Shown here one piece after another: positions 1-6,951 of a stretch of DNA of 8,382 nucleotides. The notes under the pieces are model-generated. The model was given only the letters and a program-made list of their open reading frames with translations. It searched no databases and was not told the DNA's origin. Origin of the DNA: an uncultured Prevotella sp. (GTDB lineage Bacteria > Bacteroidota > Bacteroidia > Bacteroidales > Bacteroidaceae); assembly GCA_900556795.1 (NCBI GenBank), contig USQD01000070.1, positions 1 through 8,382 on the forward strand, given 5' to 3'. The translations under genes and the position numbers were made by a program. How positions within the stretch are numbered: position 1 is the stretch's first letter; each line of letters begins with the position of its first letter.

Positions 1-7
1 ACTTTTG
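1..7 (+). promoter_or_regulatory. Possible -7 promoter element for serS, at the window edge
   Basis: The first seven bases, ACTTTTG, match the last seven positions of the Bacteroidota housekeeping -7 consensus TAnnTTTG. The first T and the whole -33 element would lie outside the window. Transcription would begin a few bases later and give a leader of roughly 30 bases before the serS ATG. That leader is AT-rich and has no Shine-Dalgarno sequence, as is usual in this phylum. The call rests on a short partial match. Confidence 0.3.
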
Positions 8-44
8 CCTTCAAATTGTAAATAATTAAATTAAAAGACATTAT

Positions 45-1337
45 ATGCTTACACTTAAACTCATCAGTGAAGAAACTGAACGTGTAGTTAAAGGTCTTGA
101 AAAGAAGCATTTTCCAAATGCTCGTGAGGCCGTAGAGAAAGTATTGGAGTACGACAAGATTCGTCGTGAAGCTCAGCAGAAGCTGGATAACAACAAGCAG
201 CAAGCTAACCAGTTTGCCAAGCAGATTGGTGCCCTTATGAAGGAAGGCAAGAAGGAAGAAGCTGAAAGCGCCAAGGCTCAGGTAGCTATGCTCAAGGCTG
301 ATGCCAAGGCTCTGGAAGAGATCATGGAGAAGGCTCAGAACGATATGACCAACCAGTTGCTCGAAATTCCTAACATCCCTTGCGAACTGGTTCCAGAAGG
401 TAAGGATGCGGCTGACAACGTAGTAGTAAAAGAAGGTGGCGAAAAGCCTAACCTCGGTGAGGATGCTCTCTGCCACTGGGATCTCCTGAAGAAGTACAAC
501 CTCGTTGACTTCGACCTCGGTGTCAAGATTACAGGTGCTGGTTTCCCTGTATATATCGGTAAGATGGCTCGCTTCCAGCGTGCTCTCGAGGCTTTCTTCC
601 TCGATGAAGCCCGTAAGAGCGGATACCTGGAGATTCAGCCTCCTTACGTAGTAAACGAGGATTCAGGTCGTGGAACTGGTCAGTTGCCAGACAAGGAGGG
701 TCAGATGTATCATGCCAATCTCGACAACCTCTTCCTCATCCCTACTGCTGAGGTTCCTGTAACCAACATCTTCCGTGATGTGATTCTCGACGAGAAAGAT
801 CTCCCTATCAAGCGCTGCGCTTACTCTGCCTGCTTCCGTCGTGAGGCTGGTAGCTACGGTAAGGATGTTCGCGGCTTGAACCGCTTGCACCAGTTTGACA
901 AGGTAGAGATTGTACGCATCGATAAGCCAGGTCACTCTTACGAGAGCCTGAACGAGATGCTCGACCACGTAGAGGGTCTCTTGAAGAAGTTGGAGTTGCC
1001 ATACCACATCCTCCGTCTCTGCGGTGGTGACATGAGCTTCACCTCTTCTATCTGCTACGACTTCGAGACATGGAGTGCAGCACAGGGTCGCTGGCTGGAG
1101 GTTTCATCAGTATCTAACTTCGAGAGCTACCAGGCTAACCGTCTCCACTGCCGCTATCGCCATGCAGAGGACAAGAAGATTGAGCTTTGCCACACCTTGA
1201 ACGGTTCTGCTCTTGCCTTGCCACGTATCGTTGCAACTATCCTGGAGAACAACCAGACTCCAGAGGGTATCCGTGTGCCTAAGGTATTGGTACCTTACTG
1301 CGGATTCGAGATGCTCGATGACAAGAACTTCGATTAA
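45..1337 (+). CDS. serS: Seryl-tRNA synthetase
   Basis: This class II aminoacyl-tRNA synthetase charges tRNA-Ser (and tRNA-Sec where present) with serine in the cytoplasm. The 430-residue length is normal for the family. Residues 1-110 form the long antiparallel coiled-coil arm that grips the tRNA variable loop; the stretch 35-105 is rich in Lys, Glu, Ala and Gln. The catalytic core follows: a motif 1 region around 175-202, the serine-binding Thr-Ala-Glu at 234-236 (PTAEVPV), motif 2 at 264-288 (starting FRREAGSYGKD) with its ATP-binding arginines, and motif 3 at 386-404 (NGSALALPR). No key residue is missing. The start is the ATG at 45, which gives the expected N-terminus MLTLKLI. The codon choice (many CGT, GGT and CTC) looks like that of a highly expressed gene. 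A terminator lies 68 bases after the stop, so it is probably not co-transcribed with the next gene. Confidence 0.97.
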   Translation: MLTLKLISEETERVVKGLEKKHFPNAREAVEKVLEYDKIRREAQQKLDNNKQQANQFAKQIGALMKEGKKEEAESAKAQVAMLKADAKALEEIMEKAQNDMTNQLLEIPNIPCELVPEGKDAADNVVVKEGGEKPNLGEDALCHWDLLKKYNLVDFDLGVKITGAGFPVYIGKMARFQRALEAFFLDEARKSGYLEIQPPYVVNEDSGRGTGQLPDKEGQMYHANLDNLFLIPTAEVPVTNIFRDVILDEKDLPIKRCAYSACFRREAGSYGKDVRGLNRLHQFDKVEIVRIDKPGHSYESLNEMLDHVEGLLKKLELPYHILRLCGGDMSFTSSICYDFETWSAAQGRWLEVSSVSNFESYQANRLHCRYRHAEDKKIELCHTLNGSALALPRIVATILENNQTPEGIRVPKVLVPYCGFEMLDDKNFD

Positions 1338-1405
1338 TTCGAACTAAAAAACAGAACGGACCAGAAGTCCAGTCCTGTCAAGAATACAAAAAACATATTG
1401 TACGA

Positions 1406-1458
1406 GGATAACTTCGACTGCCATGAAAGGTGGTCGTAGTTATCCTTTTGCATTTTTA
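1406..1458 (+). terminator. Rho-independent terminator after serS
   Basis: Two 18-base arms (1406-1423, beginning AGGATAACTTCGAC, and 1430-1447, ending GTAGTTATCCT) pair around a 6-base loop ATGAAA. There is one T-T mismatch and two G-U pairs. The hairpin runs straight into TTTT, then GC and TTTTT. It sits in the 193-base gap between serS and the next gene and separates their transcription. The rest of the gap before the hairpin (1338-1405) holds only a weak short hairpin around 1358-1370. Confidence 0.85.
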
Positions 1459-1530
1459 ATACCATGCACAAACATGCATAAACAACTAAATTAGAAATAG
1501 ACAATAGTCAACATAAAAAGTTAATAGCCC
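1459..1530 (+). other. AT-rich leader of the Nfn-type fusion gene
   Basis: This stretch lies between the serS terminator and the next start codon and must hold that gene's promoter and ribosome-binding region if the terminator works. I find no convincing TTTG / TAnnTTTG pair and no Shine-Dalgarno sequence. The only visible pattern is CATGCA repeated at 1464-1469 and 1474-1479, exactly 10 bases apart, with the second copy inside the palindrome ATGCAT. An inverted partner TGCAT lies at 1450-1454. This may be an operator or chance. Confidence 0.25.
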
Positions 1531-3873
1531 ATGAACAAGATTATCAAAAAAATACAATACTCTGAAAAGGTATTCCGTTTCGATGTGGAAGCTCCACTCA
1601 TTGCCAAGAGCCGCAAGGCAGGCAACTTCGTCATCATCCGTGTAGACAACAACAGTGAGCGCATGCCGCTGACCATTGCTGATGCCGACATAGAAAAAGG
1701 CACCATTACCCTGGTAGTGCAGAAGGTAGGCTTATCATCAACCAAGCTCTGTGCCCTAAACGAAGGCGATGAGATTCATGACGTAGTAGGTCCGCTCGGA
1801 AACCCAACACATATTGAAAACTTCGGTACCGTCATCTGTGCTGGCGGTGGTGTAGGTGTAGCTCCTATGCTCCCTATCATCAAGGCGCTGAAGGCTGCGG
1901 GCAACCGTGTGCTCAGCGTGATTGCAGGCAGAAGCAAGGACCTCGTCATCATGGAGGATGAGGTGCGTGCATCAAGTGATGAACTCATCATCATGACCGA
2001 CGACGGAAGTTACGGAGAGAAAGGCGTAGTAACCGTAGGTATCGAGAAGCTTATCAATCAGGAGCATATCGACAAGGTATTCGCCATCGGTCCTCCTATC
2101 ATGATGAAGTTCTGCTGTCTCCTGACTCAGAAATACAATCTCCCTACTGATGTATCACTCAATACCATCATGGTAGACGGTACGGGTATGTGCGGTGCCT
2201 GCCGACTGACTATCGGCGGAAAGACCAAGTTTGTCTGCATAGACGGTCCTGAATTTGACGGTGCCCAGGTAGACTGGGACGAGATGTTCAAACGCATGGG
2301 AACCTTCAAGGACGTAGAGCGCGAAGAGATGGAACACTTCGAGGAACATCTGGCTACCATAGATGCCGAAAAGAAGAAGGAGACCACAGACATAACAATG
2401 GACGTAGAGCCAACAGATGCATCCATCGAAGAGCTGACAGACCGCAACGCAGAGTGGCGCAAGGAATTGCGTGCTTCCATGAAGGCAAAGGAACGTACAG
2501 CTATCGAGCGTGTGAAGATGCCGGAACTTGACCCAGTATATCGTGCAACCACCCGTACAGAGGAGGTGAATATCGGCTTGACCAAGGAGATGGCATTGAC
2601 CGAGGCAAAGCGCTGTCTGGACTGTCCTAAGCCTACCTGTATGGAAGGCTGTCCGGTAAGTATCAATATTCCGTCATTCATCAAGAATATCGAGCGCGGT
2701 CAGTTCCTGGCTGCAGCCAAGGTTCTGAAGAACACCTCTGCCCTACCTGCAGTCTGCGGACGTGTCTGCCCACAGGAGAAACAGTGCGAAAGCAAGTGTG
2801 TACATCTCAAGATGAACGAGCCTGCTGTGGCTATCGGATATCTGGAGCGATTCGCTGCCGACTATGAACGACAGAGTGGCAATATCTCCGTACCTCAATG
2901 CGATGAAGCTAACGGCATCAAGGTTGCTGTGGTTGGCTCAGGTCCTTCTGGCTTGAGTTTTGCAGGCGATATGGCAAAGAAGGGATTCGACGTTACCGTA
3001 TTCGAGGCTTTACATGAAATCGGTGGCGTATTGAAATATGGTATTCCTGAGTTCCGTCTTCCTAATGCCATCGTAGACGTAGAGATTGAGAATCTTCAGA
3101 AGATGGGCGTGAAATTCATCACCGACTGCATCGTAGGCAAGACCATCTCCGTGAAAGACCTGGAAAAACAGGGATTCAAGGGCATCTTTGTGGGTTCGGG
3201 AGCAGGTTTGCCTAACTTCATGAATATCCCTGGTGAGAATGCCCTGAACATCATGTCTTCCAATGAGTATCTGACTCGTGTGAACTTGATGGATGCTGCC
3301 AATCCTCATACCGACACCCCTATCAATCTGGGAAAAAAGGTGGTTGTTGTGGGAGGTGGAAACACAGCGATGGACAGTTGCCGTACCGCCAAGCGTCTGG
3401 GAGCAGAAGTAACATTGGTTTATCGCCGTTCTGAAGCAGAGATGCCTGCCCGACTAGAGGAAGTCAAGCATGCCAAGGAAGAAGGCATCAACTTCATGAC
3501 TCTCCATAATCCTAAGGAGTATGAAGCTGACGAAAAGGGCGCTGTCAAGTCTGTTGTCCTCGACGTCATGCAGTTGGGTGAGCCTGATGCCAGTGGTCGC
3601 CGTCGTCCGGAAGCTACTGGAGAAACCGTGACTTTGGAGTGCGACCAGGTGATTGTTGCCGTAGGTGTAAGTCCTAACCCTCTCGTTCCTCAGAGTATTG
3701 AAGGATTGGAGCTCGGCAGAAAGAACACTATCGCAGTGAACGATCAGATGCAGAGTTCTATCGCAGAAATCTACGCTGGTGGTGATATCGTCCGTGGTGG
3801 TGCTACCGTAATTCTTGCCATGGGCGACGGTAGAAAGGCTGCACTGAATATGAGTGAAAAACTCTTGAAATGA
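1531..3873 (+). CDS. Fused NfnA-NfnB-type flavin/iron-sulfur oxidoreductase (ferredoxin:NADP+ oxidoreductase-like; usually labelled DHOD-B NAD-binding subunit/glutamate synthase small chain)
   Basis: This cytoplasmic electron-transfer protein of 780 residues joins two subunits that are separate in Thermotoga, Pyrococcus and clostridia. Residues 1-273 are the NfnA/PyrK-like half: flavin-binding R44-M-P-L-T48, a nucleotide-binding glycine stretch at 103-113 (CAGGGVGVAPM), and a [2Fe-2S] site with D216, C221, C224 and C236, the Asp plus three Cys pattern of NfnA. A charged linker covers about 274-340. Residues 341-780 are the NfnB/GltD-like half: eight cysteines for two [4Fe-4S] clusters (C362, C365, C370, C374, C409, C413, C419, C423), an FAD fold G469-S-G-P-S-G474, an NADPH fold G608-G-G-N-T-A613 with R632/R633 for the 2'-phosphate, and the flavin-closing motif GGD at 750-752. 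In Nfn enzymes this set couples NADH, NADPH and ferredoxin by electron bifurcation; that activity is inferred here. No dihydroorotate dehydrogenase or glutamate synthase large subunit lies nearby. The start is the ATG at 1531; no Shine-Dalgarno sequence precedes it. Confidence 0.9.
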   Translation: MNKIIKKIQYSEKVFRFDVEAPLIAKSRKAGNFVIIRVDNNSERMPLTIADADIEKGTITLVVQKVGLSSTKLCALNEGDEIHDVVGPLGNPTHIENFGTVICAGGGVGVAPMLPIIKALKAAGNRVLSVIAGRSKDLVIMEDEVRASSDELIIMTDDGSYGEKGVVTVGIEKLINQEHIDKVFAIGPPIMMKFCCLLTQKYNLPTDVSLNTIMVDGTGMCGACRLTIGGKTKFVCIDGPEFDGAQVDWDEMFKRMGTFKDVEREEMEHFEEHLATIDAEKKKETTDITMDVEPTDASIEELTDRNAEWRKELRASMKAKERTAIERVKMPELDPVYRATTRTEEVNIGLTKEMALTEAKRCLDCPKPTCMEGCPVSINIPSFIKNIERGQFLAAAKVLKNTSALPAVCGRVCPQEKQCESKCVHLKMNEPAVAIGYLERFAADYERQSGNISVPQCDEANGIKVAVVGSGPSGLSFAGDMAKKGFDVTVFEALHEIGGVLKYGIPEFRLPNAIVDVEIENLQKMGVKFITDCIVGKTISVKDLEKQGFKGIFVGSGAGLPNFMNIPGENALNIMSSNEYLTRVNLMDAANPHTDTPINLGKKVVVVGGGNTAMDSCRTAKRLGAEVTLVYRRSEAEMPARLEEVKHAKEEGINFMTLHNPKEYEADEKGAVKSVVLDVMQLGEPDASGRRRPEATGETVTLECDQVIVAVGVSPNPLVPQSIEGLELGRKNTIAVNDQMQSSIAEIYAGGDIVRGGATVILAMGDGRKAALNMSEKLLK

Positions 3874-3916
3874 TAAACAAGAAAAAGATAGCGAAACTTG
3901 AGTAAGATATAAAAGA

Positions 3917-3956
3917 AAAAGAGGGTGCGTCATGAACTTATGACACACCCTCTTTT
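3917..3956. terminator. Bidirectional terminator between convergent genes
   Basis: The 17-base arm AAAAGAGGGTGCGTCAT (3917-3933) pairs with 3940-3956 around a 6-base loop, GAACTT. The stem is flanked by T-rich sequence when read from either strand. The single imperfect position (3928 with 3945) is a C-A mismatch in a plus-strand transcript but a G-U pair in a minus-strand transcript, so the hairpin is fully paired for the minus-strand operon. It lies in the 94-base gap between the stop codons of the Nfn-type gene and the barrel gene and can serve both. Confidence 0.88.
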
Positions 3957-3967
3957 CTATTTATGTT

Positions 3968-5365
3968 TTAAAGATTGAATCTCAAACCAAACTGGAAATT
4001 GAAGTTCAGTTTCTTATCCTTGAAAGTGTTTTCAATATCGCTGCCATTATCGATGTAATACTTGGCACCTGGCTCGATATACAAGCCTACATTTGGCGTG
4101 ATATCATATTGCGCTCCGAGCGAAGCCTTTCCTGAGAACTGCACTCTATCCCGTTTGGCATTCTCTTTCTTTACTCCCTCCTCTTCCGTATCATTCTTCA
4201 CATTCAAGTCAGCCTCAGCGCCAGCCATCACATAAGCATGGAATCCTCCACTCTTCCATAACTCATAATTTAGACCTACCGGAATGCCCACATAGTGAAG
4301 CACCTGATGGACATTATAATTGTTATGAGGTGCATACGGATAAAAGTCGGAAGAGGTACGGGTATACACGAAACCCGAACTCAACGACAAACGTGGGGCA
4401 ATACCAAATGCCACCTGCAATCCTACAGAGACAGGAGCATGATGCTTGGCTTCACCTTTATAGGTTTTCTGAACCTCCTTATAGGATGCCATCAGATAAT
4501 CGATATCATTCACACCTCCTACTGTTGGATCAGGAACAACACCCGGCATAGGGTCTGCCAAAACATCAGAACCAGAACTCGCATAGGAATCATCAGAAGT
4601 AGACAATCCCAAGTTCGGACTCAGATTTTCTGCATAGAGTTTCATTGACCAACCAGCAGTCTCTTTATGATGAGAGAATTGATAAGCATCAGCCACTACC
4701 GCATTCGCAAAGAGGTTATCAATAGACTTTGCCTTTTGATTCTGTCTGGTCGGAGAATCCTGCTGAAGAGTTGATTCAGTTTTCTCTTCTGCAGATGAGA
4801 CTGGCTGAGAATCAACAGATGCCACCATCAATTCATTCTCCGAAGTTGGCATCAAATCATTATCAGAAGTCGTCATCAAATCATTATCAGAAGCAGAAGA
4901 TAAAAGAACCGCTTGATCAGCCAAAAGCTGTCTTCCAGCATTTTTACCTTCTACTGTTTGCTTTGGATTCCTTTTCATCCCCAACCCTACATTGTCATCT
5001 CTGGAATCAAGCGAATTTCCAGCTCCATTTTCCGATGTCTTACCCATAGGATGCGAATGCTCTGCAACCGCAGATGCAGATGGTTTATCTGTTACCATTG
5101 CCAACTGCGAACTGGCAAGTTTGTCTTCCTCCTGATGGAAGTAGACATAACTACCTCCTACTCCCAACAAAGCCACAGCCGCAGCTGCAGCAGACCAACG
5201 TTTCCAAGTGTTTATATGGATTATTTTACCAGGTCCGGTAACTTCTTGATGTCCCGTCTTCTGAGCAAGCGATTGTTCAATACCCGCCCACAAGTCGCGG
5301 CTGACAGGCTCTTGATAGTCTGCCAACTGATCTCGAAGTTTGTTTGTCCAATCATTATTACTCAT
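3968..5365 (-). CDS. Putative dual membrane-spanning anti-sigma factor with C-terminal outer-membrane beta-barrel (Dma-like)
   Basis: The 465-residue chain has four parts. Residues 1-53 are a short cytoplasmic segment with a W-KLR--L-DY-EPV---LW--IE pattern (W6 to E30), like the sigma-binding N-terminus of Bacteroidota anti-sigma factors. Residues 57-76 (WSAAAAAVALLGVGGSYVYF) form one membrane helix with basic residues just before it (K55, R56), so the N-terminus stays inside. Residues 77-235 are a Ser/Asp/Glu/Asn/Gln-rich, probably disordered periplasmic linker with three 8-residue repeats at 159-182. Residues 236-465 are an OMP_b-brl-type barrel: about eight amphipathic strands, the last being LNFNFQFGLRFNL at the C-terminus. 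A 55-residue Pro/Gly/Asp-rich loop (254-308) follows the first strand. No cleavable signal peptide or lipobox is present. The ATG overlaps the end of the sigma gene by 8 bases (ATGAGTAA), implying coupled translation and a sigma/anti-sigma pair. The layout matches the Dma proteins I recall from Bacteroides thetaiotaomicron. Sigma binding and the signal are inferred; generic databases would probably call it an outer-membrane beta-barrel or porin-family protein. Confidence 0.82.
   Translation of the reverse strand: MSNNDWTNKLRDQLADYQEPVSRDLWAGIEQSLAQKTGHQEVTGPGKIIHINTWKRWSAAAAAVALLGVGGSYVYFHQEEDKLASSQLAMVTDKPSASAVAEHSHPMGKTSENGAGNSLDSRDDNVGLGMKRNPKQTVEGKNAGRQLLADQAVLLSSASDNDLMTTSDNDLMPTSENELMVASVDSQPVSSAEEKTESTLQQDSPTRQNQKAKSIDNLFANAVVADAYQFSHHKETAGWSMKLYAENLSPNLGLSTSDDSYASSGSDVLADPMPGVVPDPTVGGVNDIDYLMASYKEVQKTYKGEAKHHAPVSVGLQVAFGIAPRLSLSSGFVYTRTSSDFYPYAPHNNYNVHQVLHYVGIPVGLNYELWKSGGFHAYVMAGAEADLNVKNDTEEEGVKKENAKRDRVQFSGKASLGAQYDITPNVGLYIEPGAKYYIDNGSDIENTFKDKKLNFNFQFGLRFNL
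4820..4891 (-). repeat. Three tandem 24-base coding repeats in the periplasmic linker
   Basis: Three in-frame units encode SDNDLMTT, SDNDLMPT and SENELMVA (residues 159-182 of the barrel protein). On the plus strand, the 20-base core catcaaatcattatcagaag occurs identically at 4850-4869 and 4874-4893, and a diverged copy (catcaattcattctccgaag) lies at 4826-4845, all in 24-base register. Two near-identical copies beside an older one suggest recent duplication. Copy-number changes would stay in frame and only lengthen or shorten the linker. Confidence 0.9.
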
Positions 5366-5912
5366 ATTCTTTCTCGTTTAATTTACTCAGATAATCATTA
5401 ATTTTTCTTGCCAAGAGTTTCTTGGCTCTCAGATACTGCGATGCCGAACTACTTTCCTTAATGCCTAACCGCAGGGCTATCTCCTTATGACTCAACTGTT
5501 CGAAGACATACATGTTAAGCACCAATCTATAGCCATCAGGCAGTTCCCCAATCATTTTAGTCAGTTCAGCAGGTGGTATTTTTTCTACAGGCGGTTCCTC
5601 GTCCATAGGCTCATCCGGAATATCTTCCACCAACGTAAGCCTATTCTTTTGTCGAACACAAGTAATCGCCTCATTAACAACAATACGAAGCAACCACCCC
5701 TTCAGTGAACCTTCACCTCTAAACTGAAAATTCGGAATCGCAGCAAAAACCTTGATGAAACTATCCTGGACAACATCCTCGGCATCTTCGCGCAAAGGGA
5801 CATACCTCAGCGCAACCGCCATGGCATGCCCTACATACCGTTCGTACAACCGATGCATTGCATCCCGGCTGCCACGAAAAATATCATCCAAAAGTTCCTT
5901 CTCAGATTCCAA
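5358..5912 (-). CDS. ECF-family RNA polymerase sigma factor (sigma-70 family, Das-like partner of the downstream barrel protein)
   Basis: This group 4 (ECF) sigma factor of 184 residues redirects RNA polymerase to a specific promoter set. Region 2 spans about 5-90: the core-binding and -10 recognition segment includes REDAEDVVQDSFIKVF (41-56) and GSLKGWLLRIVVNEAI (68-83). An acidic, proline-containing linker covers 95-113. Region 4 spans about 118-172 and holds the helix-turn-helix LSHKEIALRLGIKESSSASQ (140-159) for -35 contact. No extra C-terminal domain is present. The start is a TTG at 5910-5912: an in-frame TAA lies 9 bases upstream and the first internal ATG (residue 19) would cut into region 2. 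A TTG start suggests low expression. The gene follows rnz after 78 bases and overlaps the barrel-protein gene by 8 bases, the usual order for a sigma factor and its membrane-bound antagonist. The target promoters cannot be told from this window. Confidence 0.93.
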   Translation of the reverse strand: MESEKELLDDIFRGSRDAMHRLYERYVGHAMAVALRYVPLREDAEDVVQDSFIKVFAAIPNFQFRGEGSLKGWLLRIVVNEAITCVRQKNRLTLVEDIPDEPMDEEPPVEKIPPAELTKMIGELPDGYRLVLNMYVFEQLSHKEIALRLGIKESSSASQYLRAKKLLARKINDYLSKLNEKEYE

Positions 5913-5939
5913 TTTTATTTACTCTTTTACAAATTAAAC

Positions 5940-5967
5940 GAAAGATATGAAAATCCTTGCATCAAAA
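5940..5967 (-). promoter_or_regulatory. Weak candidate promoter for the sigma/anti-sigma pair
   Basis: In the 78-base AT-rich gap between rnz and the sigma gene, the minus strand carries TTTTG (5967-5963) and TATCTTTC (5947-5940). The latter matches TAnnTTTG at seven of eight positions. The spacing of 15 bases is shorter than the roughly 20 expected, so the pair is unconvincing as a housekeeping promoter. The region has no clear terminator after rnz, so read-through from upstream is also possible, as is autoregulation by the sigma factor through an unrecognised motif. Confidence 0.2.
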
Positions 5968-5990
5968 TAATAAGTTTTTTTGAAAATTTA

Positions 5991-6908
5991 TCAAATAACA
6001 TTGAAAACCATCCCCTCCTGAGTGAGTATGGAATTTTCAAACACCGTCTTAGCCTCTTGCAGCAAAACCTGTTCATCATTATATCTCGCACTATAATGCC
6101 CTAGGAGCAAGGTTCCCACACCCGCTCCTGCTGCTATGGTAGCAGCCTGGCGCGCCGTACTATGATAATATATTTTGGCACGATCTTCCTGATCCGATGT
6201 ATAGGTACTCTCATGATATAACACAGTAACTCCTTTCACCTTCTCTTTCAAACCAGGCACAAAACGAGTATCACTGCAGTAAGCATAACTACGAGGCGAA
6301 TCAGCAGGCTGAACGAGTCGGGCATTCGGGATCATATCACCATCTTCATTCGTCCAATCTGCACCATTTTTGATATTGTTAATCTGACTGACAGGAATGC
6401 CATAATAGTCTATCATATCACGACGGATATGTGGCAATGTAGGCTTCTCACGGAAGATAAATCCACAACAAGGCACACGATGCTGCAGAGGTACAGTCTC
6501 AACCGTAAGAGAGTGGTCCTCATAAATAATCTGCTGCTTCTCTGTATCAACGGGTATCATTTCCATCTCATATTCCATGGTCTGCATAAAGAATTCAACC
6601 TGTTGTCTGAAGAGAGAGGCATATTCCTTAGGAGCATAAATTCTCAACTTAGAAGTACGTCCGAGCATTCCAAGCGTAGACAATAATCCCATCAAACCGA
6701 AACAATGGTCGCCATGCATGTGACTGATAAAGATGGCATTCAGCTTAGAGAAATGAATGTGAGAGCGGCGGAACTGCATCTGAGCACCTTCACCACAATC
6801 AACCATGAAGCACTTGCCCCTCATCTCAATGAGTTGAGAGGAAGCGTTATGTTTAAGAGTAGGCAGCGCACTGCCACACCCCAGAATATGTATCTTAAAA
6901 GGTTCCAT
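5991..6908 (-). CDS. rnz: Ribonuclease Z (tRNA 3' processing endonuclease)
   Basis: This cytoplasmic metallo-beta-lactamase-fold endonuclease cuts tRNA precursors just after the discriminator base to produce the 3' end. It has 305 residues, typical of the short bacterial form. The zinc-binding motif H63-M-H65-G-D67-H68 (in ISHMHGDHCFGL) is intact, with the further ligands H143, D213 and H271 (GHYSARY) and the conserved H249 (HSTARQAA). The N-terminus MEPFKIHILGCGSALPT and DCGEGAQMQFRRS (37-49) are characteristic of RNase Z. Residues about 150-200 cover the flexible-arm region that clamps tRNA. I chose the ATG at 6906-6908 over an in-frame TTG two codons upstream because family members begin there. 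It follows the lipoprotein gene after 43 bases with no visible terminator, so co-transcription is likely. Confidence 0.96.
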   Translation of the reverse strand: MEPFKIHILGCGSALPTLKHNASSQLIEMRGKCFMVDCGEGAQMQFRRSHIHFSKLNAIFISHMHGDHCFGLMGLLSTLGMLGRTSKLRIYAPKEYASLFRQQVEFFMQTMEYEMEMIPVDTEKQQIIYEDHSLTVETVPLQHRVPCCGFIFREKPTLPHIRRDMIDYYGIPVSQINNIKNGADWTNEDGDMIPNARLVQPADSPRSYAYCSDTRFVPGLKEKVKGVTVLYHESTYTSDQEDRAKIYYHSTARQAATIAAGAGVGTLLLGHYSARYNDEQVLLQEAKTVFENSILTQEGMVFNVI

Positions 6909-6951
6909 TTGCAAAATAATTCATCATACTTTTTTCAGAATCATCAAGCGA

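Noticed and set aside
1351..1378. Small hairpin just after serS (GGAC/GTCC with ACAG/CTGT outside)
   Set aside because: Only 4-base stems with unequal internal loops and no T run after it; the strong terminator is the hairpin at 1406-1447.
2127..2684. 185-residue minus-strand open frame inside the Nfn-type gene
   Set aside because: It lies wholly antisense to a well-supported gene, and its product is Ser/Arg/Val-rich with no recognisable domain, as expected of a codon-bias shadow.
3454..3948. 164-residue minus-strand open frame across the end of the Nfn-type gene and the terminator
   Set aside because: It overlaps the 3' end of a real gene and runs through the terminator hairpin; no family features.
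3968..5365. Ordinary outer-membrane porin
   Set aside because: There is no cleavable signal peptide; a charged N-terminal segment and a membrane helix precede the barrel, and the gene is coupled to a sigma factor.
4913..5401. 162-residue plus-strand open frame antisense to the barrel and sigma genes
   Set aside because: It crosses the overlap of two well-supported minus-strand genes and shows no domain or signal; a shadow.
6912..6914. TTG start of rnz two codons upstream
   Set aside because: The ATG at 6906-6908 matches the family N-terminus directly before the first beta strand and needs no rare start.
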